In this document: one piece after another, positions 32,854 through 40,603 of the stretch
How positions within the stretch are numbered: position 1 is the first letter of the stretch
How the letters are laid out: each line of letters opens with the position of its first letter
Assembly: GCA_028288445.1 (NCBI GenBank)
Contig: JAQBNT010000014.1
Location: forward strand, 1-43,678
DNA: 43,678 bases
Direction of reading: 5' to 3'
DNA from: Hymenobacter sp.
GTDB lineage: Bacteria; Bacteroidota; Bacteroidia; Cytophagales; Hymenobacteraceae
Position numbers and translations under genes: made by a program
Notes under the pieces: model-generated
Told to the model about the DNA's origin: nothing
Databases searched by the model: none
What the model saw: only the letters and a program-made list of their open reading frames with translations

Positions 32854-33573
32854 CTAGCCCAGCCACTTCATCAGCCCGCCCGCCACCAGCGCCCCGGTCA
32901 GGGTATTGATGAAATTGACCGCGTTGTTGCTCAGCCAGCCGCGCCGCTCCAGCGTAGCGCCCAGCACCGAATCCATCAGGTTGCCGGCCGTGCCCGCCAG
33001 CAGCAGCCCGCCAAACGCCGGTCCCCAGCCGAAACCCAGGCAGTAGGCCGCCGCCAGTAAGGCCGTGCCGGCCAGCCCCAGCGCCGTGCCTTCCAGGCTC
33101 ACCACGCCGTTGAGGCCGCGCGCGTCGGGTTTCAGGGTGAGAATATTGTAGTAGCGCCGGCCATACACGTTGCCCAGCTCGGAAGATAAAGTGTCGGCCG
33201 TGGCGGCGGCGAAGCTGCCGGCCAGCATCAGGTGGGCCAGCGGGGCGGCGGGCGCGTATTGCCAGGCCAATAAACCCAGCAGGCCGGCCACGCCGGCGTT
33301 GGCCACCACCTGGCCCGCGGTGCGGCGGCCTTTGTTCTCCTCGGCCAGCCCGAGGCGGCGCTTGTCGGCCACGCGCCAGCCGGAGGCGGCCGTGCCCAGC
33401 CCAAAAAACAGGCCCAGCAGCGCCAGTCCGGTAAAGCCGCTGCCGAGGTAAATCAGCAGGCCCAGCGCCCCGCCGGTGCCGGCGGCAGCCGTGGTCAGCT
33501 TGCCCGCCCGCACGCTGTACGACATGCCCAGCCCCAGCAAGCCCACTACCAAACCGAGCCGGAATACCTCCAT
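32854..33573 (-). CDS. DUF92 membrane protein (VTE6/TMEM19 family)
   Basis: A 239-residue membrane protein with about six to seven helices. Typical DUF92 stretches are TTAAAGTGGALGLLIYLGSG, GWRVADKRRLG, RTAGQVVANAGVAGLLG, then GSFAAATADTLSSELGNVYG and GNLMDSVLGATLERRGWLSN followed by NNAVNFINTLTGA. Plant members (VTE6) are phytyl-phosphate kinases of tocopherol and chlorophyll recycling; here a prenyl-phosphate role is plausible but unproven. The start codon ATG overlaps the GNAT gene's TGA stop by one base (TGATG), so translation is coupled. It is the last gene of a hemB-GNAT-DUF92 operon. Confidence 0.9.
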   Translation of the reverse strand: MEVFRLGLVVGLLGLGMSYSVRAGKLTTAAAGTGGALGLLIYLGSGFTGLALLGLFFGLGTAASGWRVADKRRLGLAEENKGRRTAGQVVANAGVAGLLGLLAWQYAPAAPLAHLMLAGSFAAATADTLSSELGNVYGRRYYNILTLKPDARGLNGVVSLEGTALGLAGTALLAAAYCLGFGWGPAFGGLLLAGTAGNLMDSVLGATLERRGWLSNNAVNFINTLTGALVAGGLMKWLG

Positions 33574-34079
33574 CACCCCAGCCGCTTCTCGTAGCAGAAG
33601 AATCGCAGGCCCGGCCGAAACGCCAGCGTAATCTCGCCCGCAAACCGGTAGCCCAGCTTCGGGAAAAGCCGCTGCGTGGCCGCGTTTTCGGAGTTGGTAT
33701 CCACGCGCAACACTTTCAATCCCTGGGCCACCGCCTGCTTTTCGGCCTCGGCCATCAGGGCCAGCGCCACGCCTTTGCCCTGGGTGGCGGGGTCCACGGC
33801 CAGGCGGTGCGTGACGAGGGCGGGCTGGGTTACGTCCCAGTCGGCCTGGGCGTATTCGGCGTCCTGGTCCTGGGTGAGGGCGGCCACGCCGGCCACCGCG
33901 CCGTCCAGCACCGCCACCCAGAGGTGGTTTTGCGCGATGTCGGCCGTGAATACGGCCGCGTTCGGGTAGTCGGCCGACCATTGGAAGTTGCCGCTGGCCT
34001 GCATCAGCGGCACCACCCGCCGCACCAGGTCCAGAATAGCGGGCACATCGGCCAGGGTGGCGCGGCGGGTCGTGAGCAT
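33573..34079 (-). CDS. GNAT-family N-acetyltransferase
   Basis: A 168-residue acetyltransferase. It starts MLTTRRATLADVPAILDLVR, carries the acetyl-CoA motif VTHRLAVDPATQGKGVALAL (with the Q-x-x-G-x-A type loop QGKGVA) and ends with LRVDTNSENAATQRLFPKLG, a standard GNAT tail. The substrate is unknown. The ATG at 34079 is 16 bases after the hemB stop, and the gene's stop overlaps the DUF92 start. Such close linkage with hemB suggests co-transcription, not necessarily a shared function. Confidence 0.9.
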   Translation of the reverse strand: MLTTRRATLADVPAILDLVRRVVPLMQASGNFQWSADYPNAAVFTADIAQNHLWVAVLDGAVAGVAALTQDQDAEYAQADWDVTQPALVTHRLAVDPATQGKGVALALMAEAEKQAVAQGLKVLRVDTNSENAATQRLFPKLGYRFAGEITLAFRPGLRFFCYEKRLG

Positions 34080-34095
34080 AGTTGAAACCAATTGA

Positions 34096-35088
34096 TTAGC
34101 CCCGGCGCAGCACGGCGGCCGCTTCCTTGGCGAAGTAGGTCAGAATGGCATCGGCCCCGGCGCGCTTGATGCTGGTGAGCACCTCCATCATGGTGCGCTC
34201 GCCGTCGACCCAGCCGTTTTGGGCGGCGGCTTTTATCATGGCGTACTCGCCGCTCACGTTGTAGGCCGTCACGGGCAGGTTGGTGTGGTTTTTTACTTCC
34301 CGAATGATGTCGAGGTAGCTCAGCGCCGGCTTTATCATCACCATGTCCGCGCCTTCGGCTTCGTCGAGGGCCAGCTCGCGGAGGGCTTCGAGGCGGTTGG
34401 CGGGGTTCATCTGGTAGCTTTTCTTGTCGCCTTTTTTGGGGGCCGAAGCCAGGGCTTCGCGGAACGGGCCGTAGAACGCCGACGCATACTTGGCCGTGTA
34501 GCTCATGATGCTGACGTGCGCAAAGCCGTTCTCGTCCAGCACCCGCCGAATCCAGGCCACGCGGCCGTCCATCATGTCGCTCGGGCCGATGATGTCGGCC
34601 CCGGCGCGGGCTTGGGCCAGGGCCATCTGGCCCAGCACTTCGAGGCTGGGGTCGTTGAGAATTTCGCCCGAGTCGGGGTCTACCACGCCGTCGTGGCCGT
34701 CGGAGCTGTAAGGGTCCATCGCCACATCGGTCATGACGACCACCTCCGGAAACTGGCGCTTGATGTCGGCCACGGCTTTCAAATAAAGCCCTTCGAGGTT
34801 GGTGCTTTCGCGGGCCATCGGGTCCTTCAGCACCTCGTTGATGTTGGGGAAGGGGGCGAAGGCTTTCACGCCCAGCTCCACGCAGGCCCCTATTTCGTCA
34901 ATCACGCGGTCGGCCGTGAAGCGCATGATGCCGGGCATCGACTTGATTTCCTCAGTCTGGTTCTGGCCTTCGGTGATGAAGACGGGGTAGATGAAATCGT
35001 GGGCGGTGAGGCGGGTTTCCTGCACCATATCACGAATGACGGCGGATTTGCGGTTGCGGCGGGGGCGGTGGGTTGGGAGCAGATTCAT
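34096..35088 (-). CDS. hemB: Delta-aminolevulinic acid dehydratase (porphobilinogen synthase)
   Basis: A 330-residue cytosolic enzyme that condenses two 5-aminolevulinate molecules to porphobilinogen, an early step of tetrapyrrole (haem) synthesis. The two Schiff-base lysines are K200 (SYTAKYASAFYGPFR) and K253 (MIKPALSYLD). The metal-site loop reads TDVAMDPYSSDGHDG, with Asp and Thr instead of the Cys triad of zinc enzymes, so it belongs to the magnesium-type group. N-terminal RPRRNRKSAVIRDMVQE is typical. The ATG at 35088 gives the normal length. It heads a three-gene operon with GNAT and DUF92. Confidence 0.97.
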   Translation of the reverse strand: MNLLPTHRPRRNRKSAVIRDMVQETRLTAHDFIYPVFITEGQNQTEEIKSMPGIMRFTADRVIDEIGACVELGVKAFAPFPNINEVLKDPMARESTNLEGLYLKAVADIKRQFPEVVVMTDVAMDPYSSDGHDGVVDPDSGEILNDPSLEVLGQMALAQARAGADIIGPSDMMDGRVAWIRRVLDENGFAHVSIMSYTAKYASAFYGPFREALASAPKKGDKKSYQMNPANRLEALRELALDEAEGADMVMIKPALSYLDIIREVKNHTNLPVTAYNVSGEYAMIKAAAQNGWVDGERTMMEVLTSIKRAGADAILTYFAKEAAAVLRRG

Positions 35089-35135
35089 AGCAGGCTAAAG
35101 AATTACGAAGGGTAAAAGTTGTGGGCGGGGCAAAT

Positions 35136-35960
35136 TTACTTGCTGCCCGGTGCGGGAGCGGCCGTCGGTTGGTCGGGCATGCCAATGGCAATGCCCACCC
35201 CGGTCAGCACCGCGCCAGCGCCCAGCAGCAGCATGCCCAGCCCAAGGCCCATCACCCCGCCCACCCCCGCGCCCAGCGCCACCCCGCCCAGCGCCAGCAG
35301 GAGCCCCAGCAGCGTGGTGACGGTGAACCGGGGCCGGGCCGCGTTTTCGCGCGCGGTGGCGCTAAAAAGCGCCACCATACTGCACAGCAGCCCCACCACC
35401 AGCCCGCCCAGCGCCGCCAGCACCCCCAGGCCGCCACCAATGCCAATACCCAGCACCACGCCGGCCCCGGCAATGAGCAAGCCACCCAGCAGAAACAAGC
35501 CCGCCGACTTCATGAAACCCGGTATGGCCGCATTCGCGGCGGCCGGTGGAGAAGTGGTGCTATCCGAATGCGGCAATGGCGAAAGGCGGTTGGTGCGGAA
35601 GCTGTGCAGAGGTGTCCCGATGCGCGGCCGGGCTATGGGTTTGCCAAAACCCGGCTGGGCCAGGCGAGCCGGCCACGGGCGGGTTTCGCGGCGGGCCATA
35701 GCGCGCCTCCGGGGCTGTTTGATGGGCATGCGCCGAATGGGCCCGCTGCTTTCCGTGGGCTCAGCAAAAACCGGGTGCGAACGCGCCGCTGGCTTTGCCG
35801 GGGAATAACCCGGCGGGGCCGTCGCGGCCCCCTCCACCAACGGCGGGGCAAATTTGAACAGCGCTTTCGGGCTGCTGCACGAGCTGCCGAGCAAGAACAG
35901 CCACCAGAATGCCCACCGGCAGCGGCTGGAAGAAAACCAGGAAGCGCAGAGAGAAATCAT
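35136..35960 (-). CDS. Putative lipoprotein/membrane protein of unknown function (A)
   Basis: A 274-residue protein without known domains. The ATG at 35960 starts an export signal (CRWAFWWLFLLGSSCSS, with a possible but imperfect lipobox Cys). A long Pro/Arg-rich disordered region follows (about 40-150). After that come three to four Gly/Leu-rich membrane segments (SAGLFLLGGLLIAGAGVVLG, GLGVLAALGGLVVGLLCSMV and two more), ending in a short Pro/Ala tail. Overall design (signal, disordered Pro/Ala part, hydrophobic Gly-rich C-terminus) matches its neighbour at 36052-36624, so the pair may be related. A GTG at 35978 would add six residues. Confidence 0.6.
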   Translation of the reverse strand: MISLCASWFSSSRCRWAFWWLFLLGSSCSSPKALFKFAPPLVEGAATAPPGYSPAKPAARSHPVFAEPTESSGPIRRMPIKQPRRRAMARRETRPWPARLAQPGFGKPIARPRIGTPLHSFRTNRLSPLPHSDSTTSPPAAANAAIPGFMKSAGLFLLGGLLIAGAGVVLGIGIGGGLGVLAALGGLVVGLLCSMVALFSATARENAARPRFTVTTLLGLLLALGGVALGAGVGGVMGLGLGMLLLGAGAVLTGVGIAIGMPDQPTAAPAPGSK

Positions 35961-36051
35961 AAACGAAATAGGGCGCACTTGCCATCACACGGTGCAAGTA
36001 ATGCTTTTTGAAGCGATGCCGCACCACCAACCGCCGCGTCAAGGCGGGCCA

Positions 36052-36624
36052 TTACCGCTGCCCGAATGGGTCGAGGTAGGCCACCAGCACCGCCAGCGCC
36101 GCCGCCCCGGCCACGATGCCCCACACCAGCCCGCCGCCGCTCAGCAGCAGCCCCAGCAGGGCAATGGGCAGCACCACCAGCCCCAGCACGCCCAGCACCG
36201 TGGTGCCGAGCCCAACCTCCGCCGTGGCATGGGGCCGGGCCAGCAGTGGCCGCCGGTGCGGGGTGGCCGGGCGCGCTGTTGGTAGGAAAATATTTTTTCC
36301 AGCGGAATTTCCTACCAACTTTGGTAGGAAAATTTCTTCCCCAGCGAATTTTCCTACCAGCCGGGGCCGCGCCCGGTGCTGGCGAGGCGCTGCGGCTGGG
36401 GCAGCCAGTGGGGCAACTGCCGTGTCGGCCGGTGCTCCGGCGGCTGGCAGCGCGGCCAGTGCCGGCATTGCTTCGGCCGCTTGCACCGCCTGCACCCGGC
36501 CCGGCATCGGCTGAAACGAGAAGCTGGGGCGGCTGCTTTGGCAGCCGCTGGCCAGGCCGCCGGCTACCACCAGCAACGCCAGCAAACGGGAGTGAAACAA
36601 GCGGGGGCGCGTAGCAAAAAGCAT
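36052..36624 (-). CDS. Putative lipoprotein carrying an in-frame palindromic element (B)
   Basis: A 190-residue protein. It starts MLFATRPRLFHSRLLALLVV, continues to a lipobox-like LASGC (Cys about residue 28), then a Pro/Ala-rich region. In the middle (about 89-116) come two near-copies of a 13-residue unit, LVGKFAGEEIFLP and LVGNSAGKNIFLP, encoded by a paired-hairpin DNA element. The C-terminal part has two hydrophobic segments (GTTVLGVLGLVVLPIALLGL and GGGLVWGIVAGAAALAVLVA) and ends AYLDPFGQR. Function is unknown. The element adds about 26 codons without breaking the frame. It lies 91 bases upstream of the other lipoprotein gene on the same strand. Confidence 0.72.
   Translation of the reverse strand: MLFATRPRLFHSRLLALLVVAGGLASGCQSSRPSFSFQPMPGRVQAVQAAEAMPALAALPAAGAPADTAVAPLAAPAAAPRQHRARPRLVGKFAGEEIFLPKLVGNSAGKNIFLPTARPATPHRRPLLARPHATAEVGLGTTVLGVLGLVVLPIALLGLLLSGGGLVWGIVAGAAALAVLVAYLDPFGQR
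36281..36358. repeat. Paired-hairpin element, family E copy 2, inside a coding region
   Basis: Two 36-bp hairpins (36281-36316 and 36323-36358) with ends GGTAGGAAA/TTTCCTACC (12-bp perfect arms in the second) and a six-base spacer; total 78 bp, exactly 26 codons. It has the same architecture as copy 1, but AT-rich interior sequence differs. Confidence 0.9.
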
Positions 36625-36681
36625 AGGTGAAAGCCGGGGGTAAGGTCTGAGCAGGGCTGTACGAATATTGGCCGGTTTCCG

Positions 36682-37821
36682 CTACCCGGCGGCCAGCTTT
36701 TGCGCCGCCTCCCAGCCGGTGCCCGCCCCCAGGGCCACGCCCATGCCGTTGCAGCGCACGGCGGCCAGCACCCCCGGCCGCACCCAGTCGATGATGGGCG
36801 CCAGGGCCGGCCCGAAGCCCATCACCCCGCTCCAGCGGTAGTCGATGCGGGGCCGCTGGCCGGGCACAATCACCTCGTGCAGCAGGTTCTCCAGGTACTG
36901 CTGCACCGGAGGCGTGAGGCCGGGCGCGGTGGTGGCTTCGGCCTCAAAATTCAGGTTGCGCCCGCCGCCCAGCAATATCCGGTGGTCGGCCAGCTGGCGG
37001 AAATAGGCGTAGCCGTGGTCGTAGTGGAACGTGCCGGGCCGGTGCACGCCGGGCAGCGGCTCGGTCACCAGCACCTGGCCGCGGCCGGGCGTCAGGGCCA
37101 GCTCCGGCAGCAGCTCGGTGGCGAAGGCATTGGTGGCCAGCAGCGCCTGGCCGGCCGCCACGGTCGCGCCGTTGGCCAGGCGCAAGCGGTGGCCGGCGGG
37201 GCTGCTTTCCACGTTTTCCACGGCGCAATTGGTAAGCACGGGCACATCGGCGGCCCAGGCGCGGGCCAGCAGGGCGCGCATCATGCGGCCGGCATCGAGG
37301 CTGCCCTCGTGTTCGTTTTTGAGCAGCGTGCCCACGCCCCCGAAACCCAACTGCCCGGCCTCCGCGCTGGCATCGCGGAAGGTGCGGGCGTGGCCAATCA
37401 CCGGGGCCAGCAGCGCGTTGAAGTAGTCGATTTTATCCCGGCACTCGGCCGCCAGCGCCGCTTCTTCGTGCCGAAACAGCTCATAGCCGCCCACCGGCTG
37501 GTAGTCCAGCGCGGCATCGCCCAGCAGCTCGCGCAGCCGCTCCAGCCCGGCCCAGCGCGCCGCCACCACCGCCTGCAAGTCGCCGCGCTTCTCCTGCTCA
37601 ATTAATTCCGAAATCGACCCAAAGCATGCAAATCCGGCGTTTTTGGTCGAAGCGCCGCTGGGCAGTGCGCCGCGCTCCAGCACCACCACGCGCCAGCCCG
37701 GCCGCTGCTGCTTGAGGTAGATAGCCGCCGTGAGCCCCACCAGCCCCGCGCCGATGATGGCCACGTCGGCCGGGCCGAAGAAGGACTGATGCTCCCAGTA
37801 AGAGAGGTTGGCGTTAAGCAT
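36682..37821 (-). CDS. FAD-dependent oxidoreductase (DAO family)
   Basis: A 379-residue flavoprotein. The N-terminal dinucleotide fold reads DVAIIGAGLVGLTAAIYLKQ (about 19-38), then VVVLERGALPSGASTKNAGF, which places it with D-amino acid oxidase/glycine oxidase-like enzymes. GRGQVLVTEPLP and YRWSGVMGFGPALAPIIDWV in the second half are typical of the family. It would oxidise a small amine or imino acid, with unknown specificity. The ATG at 37821 precedes the fold by about 18 residues (MLNANLSYWEHQSFFGP). It follows rocD on the same strand, with a family B palindrome between them. Confidence 0.9.
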   Translation of the reverse strand: MLNANLSYWEHQSFFGPADVAIIGAGLVGLTAAIYLKQQRPGWRVVVLERGALPSGASTKNAGFACFGSISELIEQEKRGDLQAVVAARWAGLERLRELLGDAALDYQPVGGYELFRHEEAALAAECRDKIDYFNALLAPVIGHARTFRDASAEAGQLGFGGVGTLLKNEHEGSLDAGRMMRALLARAWAADVPVLTNCAVENVESSPAGHRLRLANGATVAAGQALLATNAFATELLPELALTPGRGQVLVTEPLPGVHRPGTFHYDHGYAYFRQLADHRILLGGGRNLNFEAEATTAPGLTPPVQQYLENLLHEVIVPGQRPRIDYRWSGVMGFGPALAPIIDWVRPGVLAAVRCNGMGVALGAGTGWEAAQKLAAG

Positions 37822-37834
37822 GAAGCAAGAATTC

Positions 37835-37920
37835 TGTCCTCCTGAGCTTGCGAAGGACCTTATCACGCCCGAACAAGCAGTTCAAACGCAATAAGGTCCT
37901 TCGCTGCGCTCAGGAGGACA
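37835..37920. repeat. Palindromic element, family B copy 2
   Basis: Ends TGTCCTCCTGAGC and GCTCAGGAGGACA with inner GCGAAGGACCTTAT/ATAAGGTCCTTCGC. It lies between the same-strand FAD oxidoreductase and rocD genes and differs from copy 1 in the loop. Confidence 0.91.
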
Positions 37921-37930
37921 TTAATTGGGC

Positions 37931-39184
37931 TTAAAACGCCAGAATCACCGCCTCAATCACGTCGCAGGCCGCGTGCAGCTGCGCCTCCGTAATCACCAGC
38001 GGCGGGGCGAAGCGGATGATGTCGCCGTGCGTGGGCTTGGCCAGCACGCCGCGCTCCATCAGGGTCACGCACACGTCCCAGGCGGTGCGGCCGTCTTCGG
38101 AGGGAATAATCACCACCGCATTCAGCAGGCCTTTGCCGCGCACCAAATCCACTGTTTCCGGCCGCTGGGCCTGCACCTGGCGCATCCGCTCGCGGAAGAT
38201 TTCGCCCAGCGCGAAGGCCTTTTCGGCCAGCTTTTCTTCGGTCAGCACATCCAGCGCGGCGCGCATCACGGCGCAGGCCAGCGGGTTGCCGCCAAACGTA
38301 GAGCCGTGCTGCCCCGGCTGAATAGTCAGCATAATAATATCGTTCGCCAGCACCGCCGATACCGGCATCACGCCGCCGCTCAGCGCCTTGCCCAGAATGA
38401 GAATGTCGGGGTCCACGCCCTCGTAGTCGCAGGCCAGCATCCGGCCCGTGCGGCCCAGCCCGGTCTGGATTTCATCGGCGATAAACAGCACGTTGTGCGC
38501 CTGGCAAATGGCCGCCGCCTGCTTCAAATACCCTTCCGAAGGCACCATCACGCCCGCCTCGCCCTGAATGGGCTCCACCAGAAACGCGCAAACGTGCGGC
38601 TCCTTCACGGCCTCTTCCAGCGCTGCCAAATCATCATAAGGCACCACCTGGTAGCCCGGCATGTAGGGCCCAAAGCCGCCCGTGCTGTCGCCATCGGTGC
38701 TAAAGGAAATAATGCCCGTGGTGCGCCCGTGGAAGTTGTGCTCGGCCACGATGATGCGGGCCATGTTGGGCGCAATGCCCTTCTCCTGGTAGCCCCACTT
38801 GCGGGCCAGCTTCAGGGCGGTTTCCACGGCCTCGGCCCCGGAGTTCATCAGTAGCGCCTTGTCGTAGCCAAACAGCTCACAAAGCTGCTGCTCCGCCGCG
38901 CCCAGCTGGTCATTGAAAAACGCCCGCGACGTGAGCGTGAGCTGCTGCGCCTGCTTGGTAAGCGCCCCAATAATGCGCGGGTGGCAGTGCCCCTGATTTA
39001 CCGCCGAGTAGGCCGAGAGAAAATCGAAATACTGCTTGCCGTCCACGTCCCATAGGAGCGGGCCTTCGCCGCGGTTTAGCACCACGGGCAGCGGGTGGTA
39101 GTTGTGGGCGCCGTTCTGGTCTTCGAGCTGCATGAGCTGCTCGGCGCGGCTGGACGTGGCGGTGGGGGAGGTGGTGGCGGACAT
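37931..39184 (-). CDS. rocD: Ornithine--oxo-acid transaminase
   Basis: A 417-residue PLP enzyme of class III. It converts ornithine and 2-oxoglutarate to glutamate semialdehyde and glutamate, linking arginine and proline metabolism. The PLP lysine is K266 (ILGKALSGG) and the ring-binding Asp is D237 ([13 protein letters not shown]). [32 protein letters not shown] and [16 protein letters not shown] are characteristic; [20 protein letters not shown] near the start fits RocD better than acetylornithine aminotransferases. The ATG at 39184 starts a Ser/Thr-rich leader of about 14 residues. Confidence 0.95.
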   Translation of the reverse strand: MSATTSPTATSSRAEQLMQLEDQNGAHNYHPLPVVLNRGEGPLLWDVDGKQYFDFLSAYSAVNQGHCHPRIIGALTKQAQQLTLTSRAFFNDQLGAAEQQLCELFGYDKALLMNSGAEAVETALKLARKWGYQEKGIAPNMARIIVAEHNFHGRTTGIISFSTDGDSTGGFGPYMPGYQVVPYDDLAALEEAVKEPHVCAFLVEPIQGEAGVMVPSEGYLKQAAAICQAHNVLFIADEIQTGLGRTGRMLACDYEGVDPDILILGKALSGGVMPVSAVLANDIIMLTIQPGQHGSTFGGNPLACAVMRAALDVLTEEKLAEKAFALGEIFRERMRQVQAQRPETVDLVRGKGLLNAVVIIPSEDGRTAWDVCVTLMERGVLAKPTHGDIIRFAPPLVITEAQLHAACDVIEAVILAF

Positions 39185-39244
39185 GGCGAGGGCGGGAATT
39201 GGTGAGGCCCGAAATTACGGATTTTCGCCCCGCCCGCTTCGCGT

Positions 39245-39319
39245 GTCATCCCGACGAAGGAGGAATCTGAGGAAAACCGGCGACGGCCATTTCTCAGATT
39301 CCTCCTTCGTCGGGATGAC
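39245..39319. repeat. Palindromic element, family C copy 2
   Basis: Perfect arms of 27 bp beginning GTCATCCCGACGAAGGAGGA and ending CTGAG, with a 21-base loop. It lies between rocD and the DUF2314-like gene on the same strand. Confidence 0.92.
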
Positions 39320-39335
39320 TCAACAACGTCCGTTT

Positions 39336-39848
39336 CTACCGCAGCCGCATTCCCTCTACCTGATGCGCGGTGTCGGTGTAGCGGCCCACGTAGTTGCCTT
39401 CTTCGCGGCCACTGGCCCGCAGCAGCGTCCAGTCCACCACAGCGGTTTCGGGGAAAGTCACCGGCGTAGGCTCGGCCGGGGTGGTGGAGGCGGTGGTGGT
39501 TTCGGGCAGCAGCAGCGCCTGCACCGTGTTGCCGTGCCAGCCCAGCACCCGCGCCGAAGCCTGCCGGAAGCTCGTATCCGTCGCAATCACCCGCACCGAA
39601 AGCAAAAACTGGTCGCCGATGGGCAGGCCGGCCAGGAATTTCTTCTTGGCCTGGGGCAGCGTGCGCAAGGCCTCGCGCACCGGGTCGGCCAGCGCGGTTT
39701 CGTCGCGGGCCAGCGCCGGCCGCACCCCGGCCGGAGCCGTGGCCGTCGTTAGCACCACCGGCGTGGGGGCCTGAGCAACACTGGGCAAGGCGAGCAATAA
39801 GGTGGCCCCGGCCAGCAGCGACAATGCGAAAGTATTAGGCGTTTTCAT
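39336..39848 (-). CDS. Secreted DUF2314-like protein
   Basis: A 170-residue exported protein with a signal peptide (MKTPNTFALSLLAGATLLLA, then LPSVAQA). The mature part resembles DUF2314: a helical stretch AKKKFLAGLPIGDQFLLSVR, then strands VLGWHGNTVQALLLPE and VVDWTLLRASGREEGNYVGR, including the W-DW pattern typical of that family. Function is unknown. The ATG at 39848 was chosen because it starts the signal peptide. It is divergent from the DUF5522 gene, 80 bases away. Confidence 0.72.
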   Translation of the reverse strand: MKTPNTFALSLLAGATLLLALPSVAQAPTPVVLTTATAPAGVRPALARDETALADPVREALRTLPQAKKKFLAGLPIGDQFLLSVRVIATDTSFRQASARVLGWHGNTVQALLLPETTTASTTPAEPTPVTFPETAVVDWTLLRASGREEGNYVGRYTDTAHQVEGMRLR

Positions 39849-39928
39849 AGAATGAATAGCAAATTTCAGTAGCACAAGGTACGACACCCCGGCCATTGAA
39901 CGCCCTCGGCCCTAACTTTGATTCACCG

Positions 39929-40111
39929 ATGCCCGCTCCCGTTCCTCAGCCGCTCCAGCCCGGCGATTTTTACTACACGCCCGAAGGCTACCTCGTCTTC
40001 ACCGAGCAGTACCACCGCCGCCGGGGCAGCTGCTGCCAGAGCGGCTGCCGCCACTGTCCCTGGAAATTTCGGCCCAAACCAGGCGCTCAGGGCCCATCCG
40101 ATGGGAAATAA
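39929..40111 (+). CDS. DUF5522 small cysteine-rich protein
   Basis: A 60-residue protein with the DUF5522 signature: PGDFYYTPEGYLVFTEQYHR, then RRGSCCQSGCRHCPWKF. The four Cys and one His in CCxSGCRHCP could bind a metal. The family is common in Bacteroidota and its role is unknown. The ATG at 39929 is preferred to an in-frame TTG at 39896. A TAACTTTG box (39913-39920) ends only eight bases before this ATG, so the message could be nearly leaderless if that box is used. Confidence 0.88.
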   Translation: MPAPVPQPLQPGDFYYTPEGYLVFTEQYHRRRGSCCQSGCRHCPWKFRPKPGAQGPSDGK

Positions 40112-40121
40112 GGGCGGGGTG

Positions 40122-40153
40122 TTTGGTGAATGCCAGACTTTTGCCGATATTTG
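40122..40153 (+). promoter_or_regulatory. Candidate promoter of rpmB
   Basis: TTTG (40122-40125), a 20-base spacer and GATATTTG (40146-40153; one mismatch to TAnnTTTG) fit the Bacteroidota consensus. It would give a leader of about 40 bases before the ATG at 40199. Confidence 0.5.
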
Positions 40154-40198
40154 CGGCCCGTTTCCCTGCTTTGTAATAAAATTTAACCCTCCGATATC

Positions 40199-40438
40199 AT
40201 GGCCCGTGTTTGTGATTTGACCGGCAAGCGTACCCGCGTTGGTAACAACGTTTCGCACGCTAACAACAAGACTAAGCGCAAGTTCTATCCGAACCTGCAG
40301 AAAAAGCGCTTCTACATCCCCGAGCAGGATGCTTGGGTGACCCTGAAAGTTGCTACGTCCACCATCCGCACCATCAACAAGAACGGCATCATGTCGGTCC
40401 TGAAGAAGGCCAAGGAGCAGGGCTTCATCGTTTACTAG
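40199..40438 (+). CDS. rpmB: 50S ribosomal protein L28
   Basis: A 79-residue ribosomal protein of the large subunit. The sequence starts [20 protein letters not shown] and contains [20 protein letters not shown] and the terminal [17 protein letters not shown], a complete L28. The two zinc-type Cys pairs of some L28 proteins are absent (only one Cys), as is usual in Bacteroidota. It has its own candidate promoter and a strong terminator. Confidence 0.98.
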   Translation: MARVCDLTGKRTRVGNNVSHANNKTKRKFYPNLQKKRFYIPEQDAWVTLKVATSTIRTINKNGIMSVLKKAKEQGFIVY

Positions 40439-40497
40439 TAAAGTGATGTTGCGGCGGGCAGTTGGCTGATACAGCCACCTTTTCGCTTCAGATTTTC

Positions 40498-40551
40498 AAA
40501 GCCAGCGCCGATACGTTTGCCTTCCGAGGCAACTGTATCGGCGCTGGCTTT
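40498..40551. terminator. Intrinsic terminator after rpmB
   Basis: Perfect 17-bp arms AAAGCCAGCGCCGATAC and complement around a 20-base loop that itself can pair (TTGCCT/AGGCAA). It lies 60 bases beyond the rpmB stop and before the aminopeptidase gene. The T-run is short, so termination may be partial. Confidence 0.75.
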
Positions 40552-40603
40552 GTCTGTTGGCGGCTACCTTGTTTGGTAGTCTGATTGTTCCCGCCAAATC
40601 CTG

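Noticed and set aside
35121..36011. 296-codon plus-strand frame opposite lipoprotein A
   Set aside because: Arg/Gln/His-rich shadow. The minus strand has a start, export signal and membrane segments.
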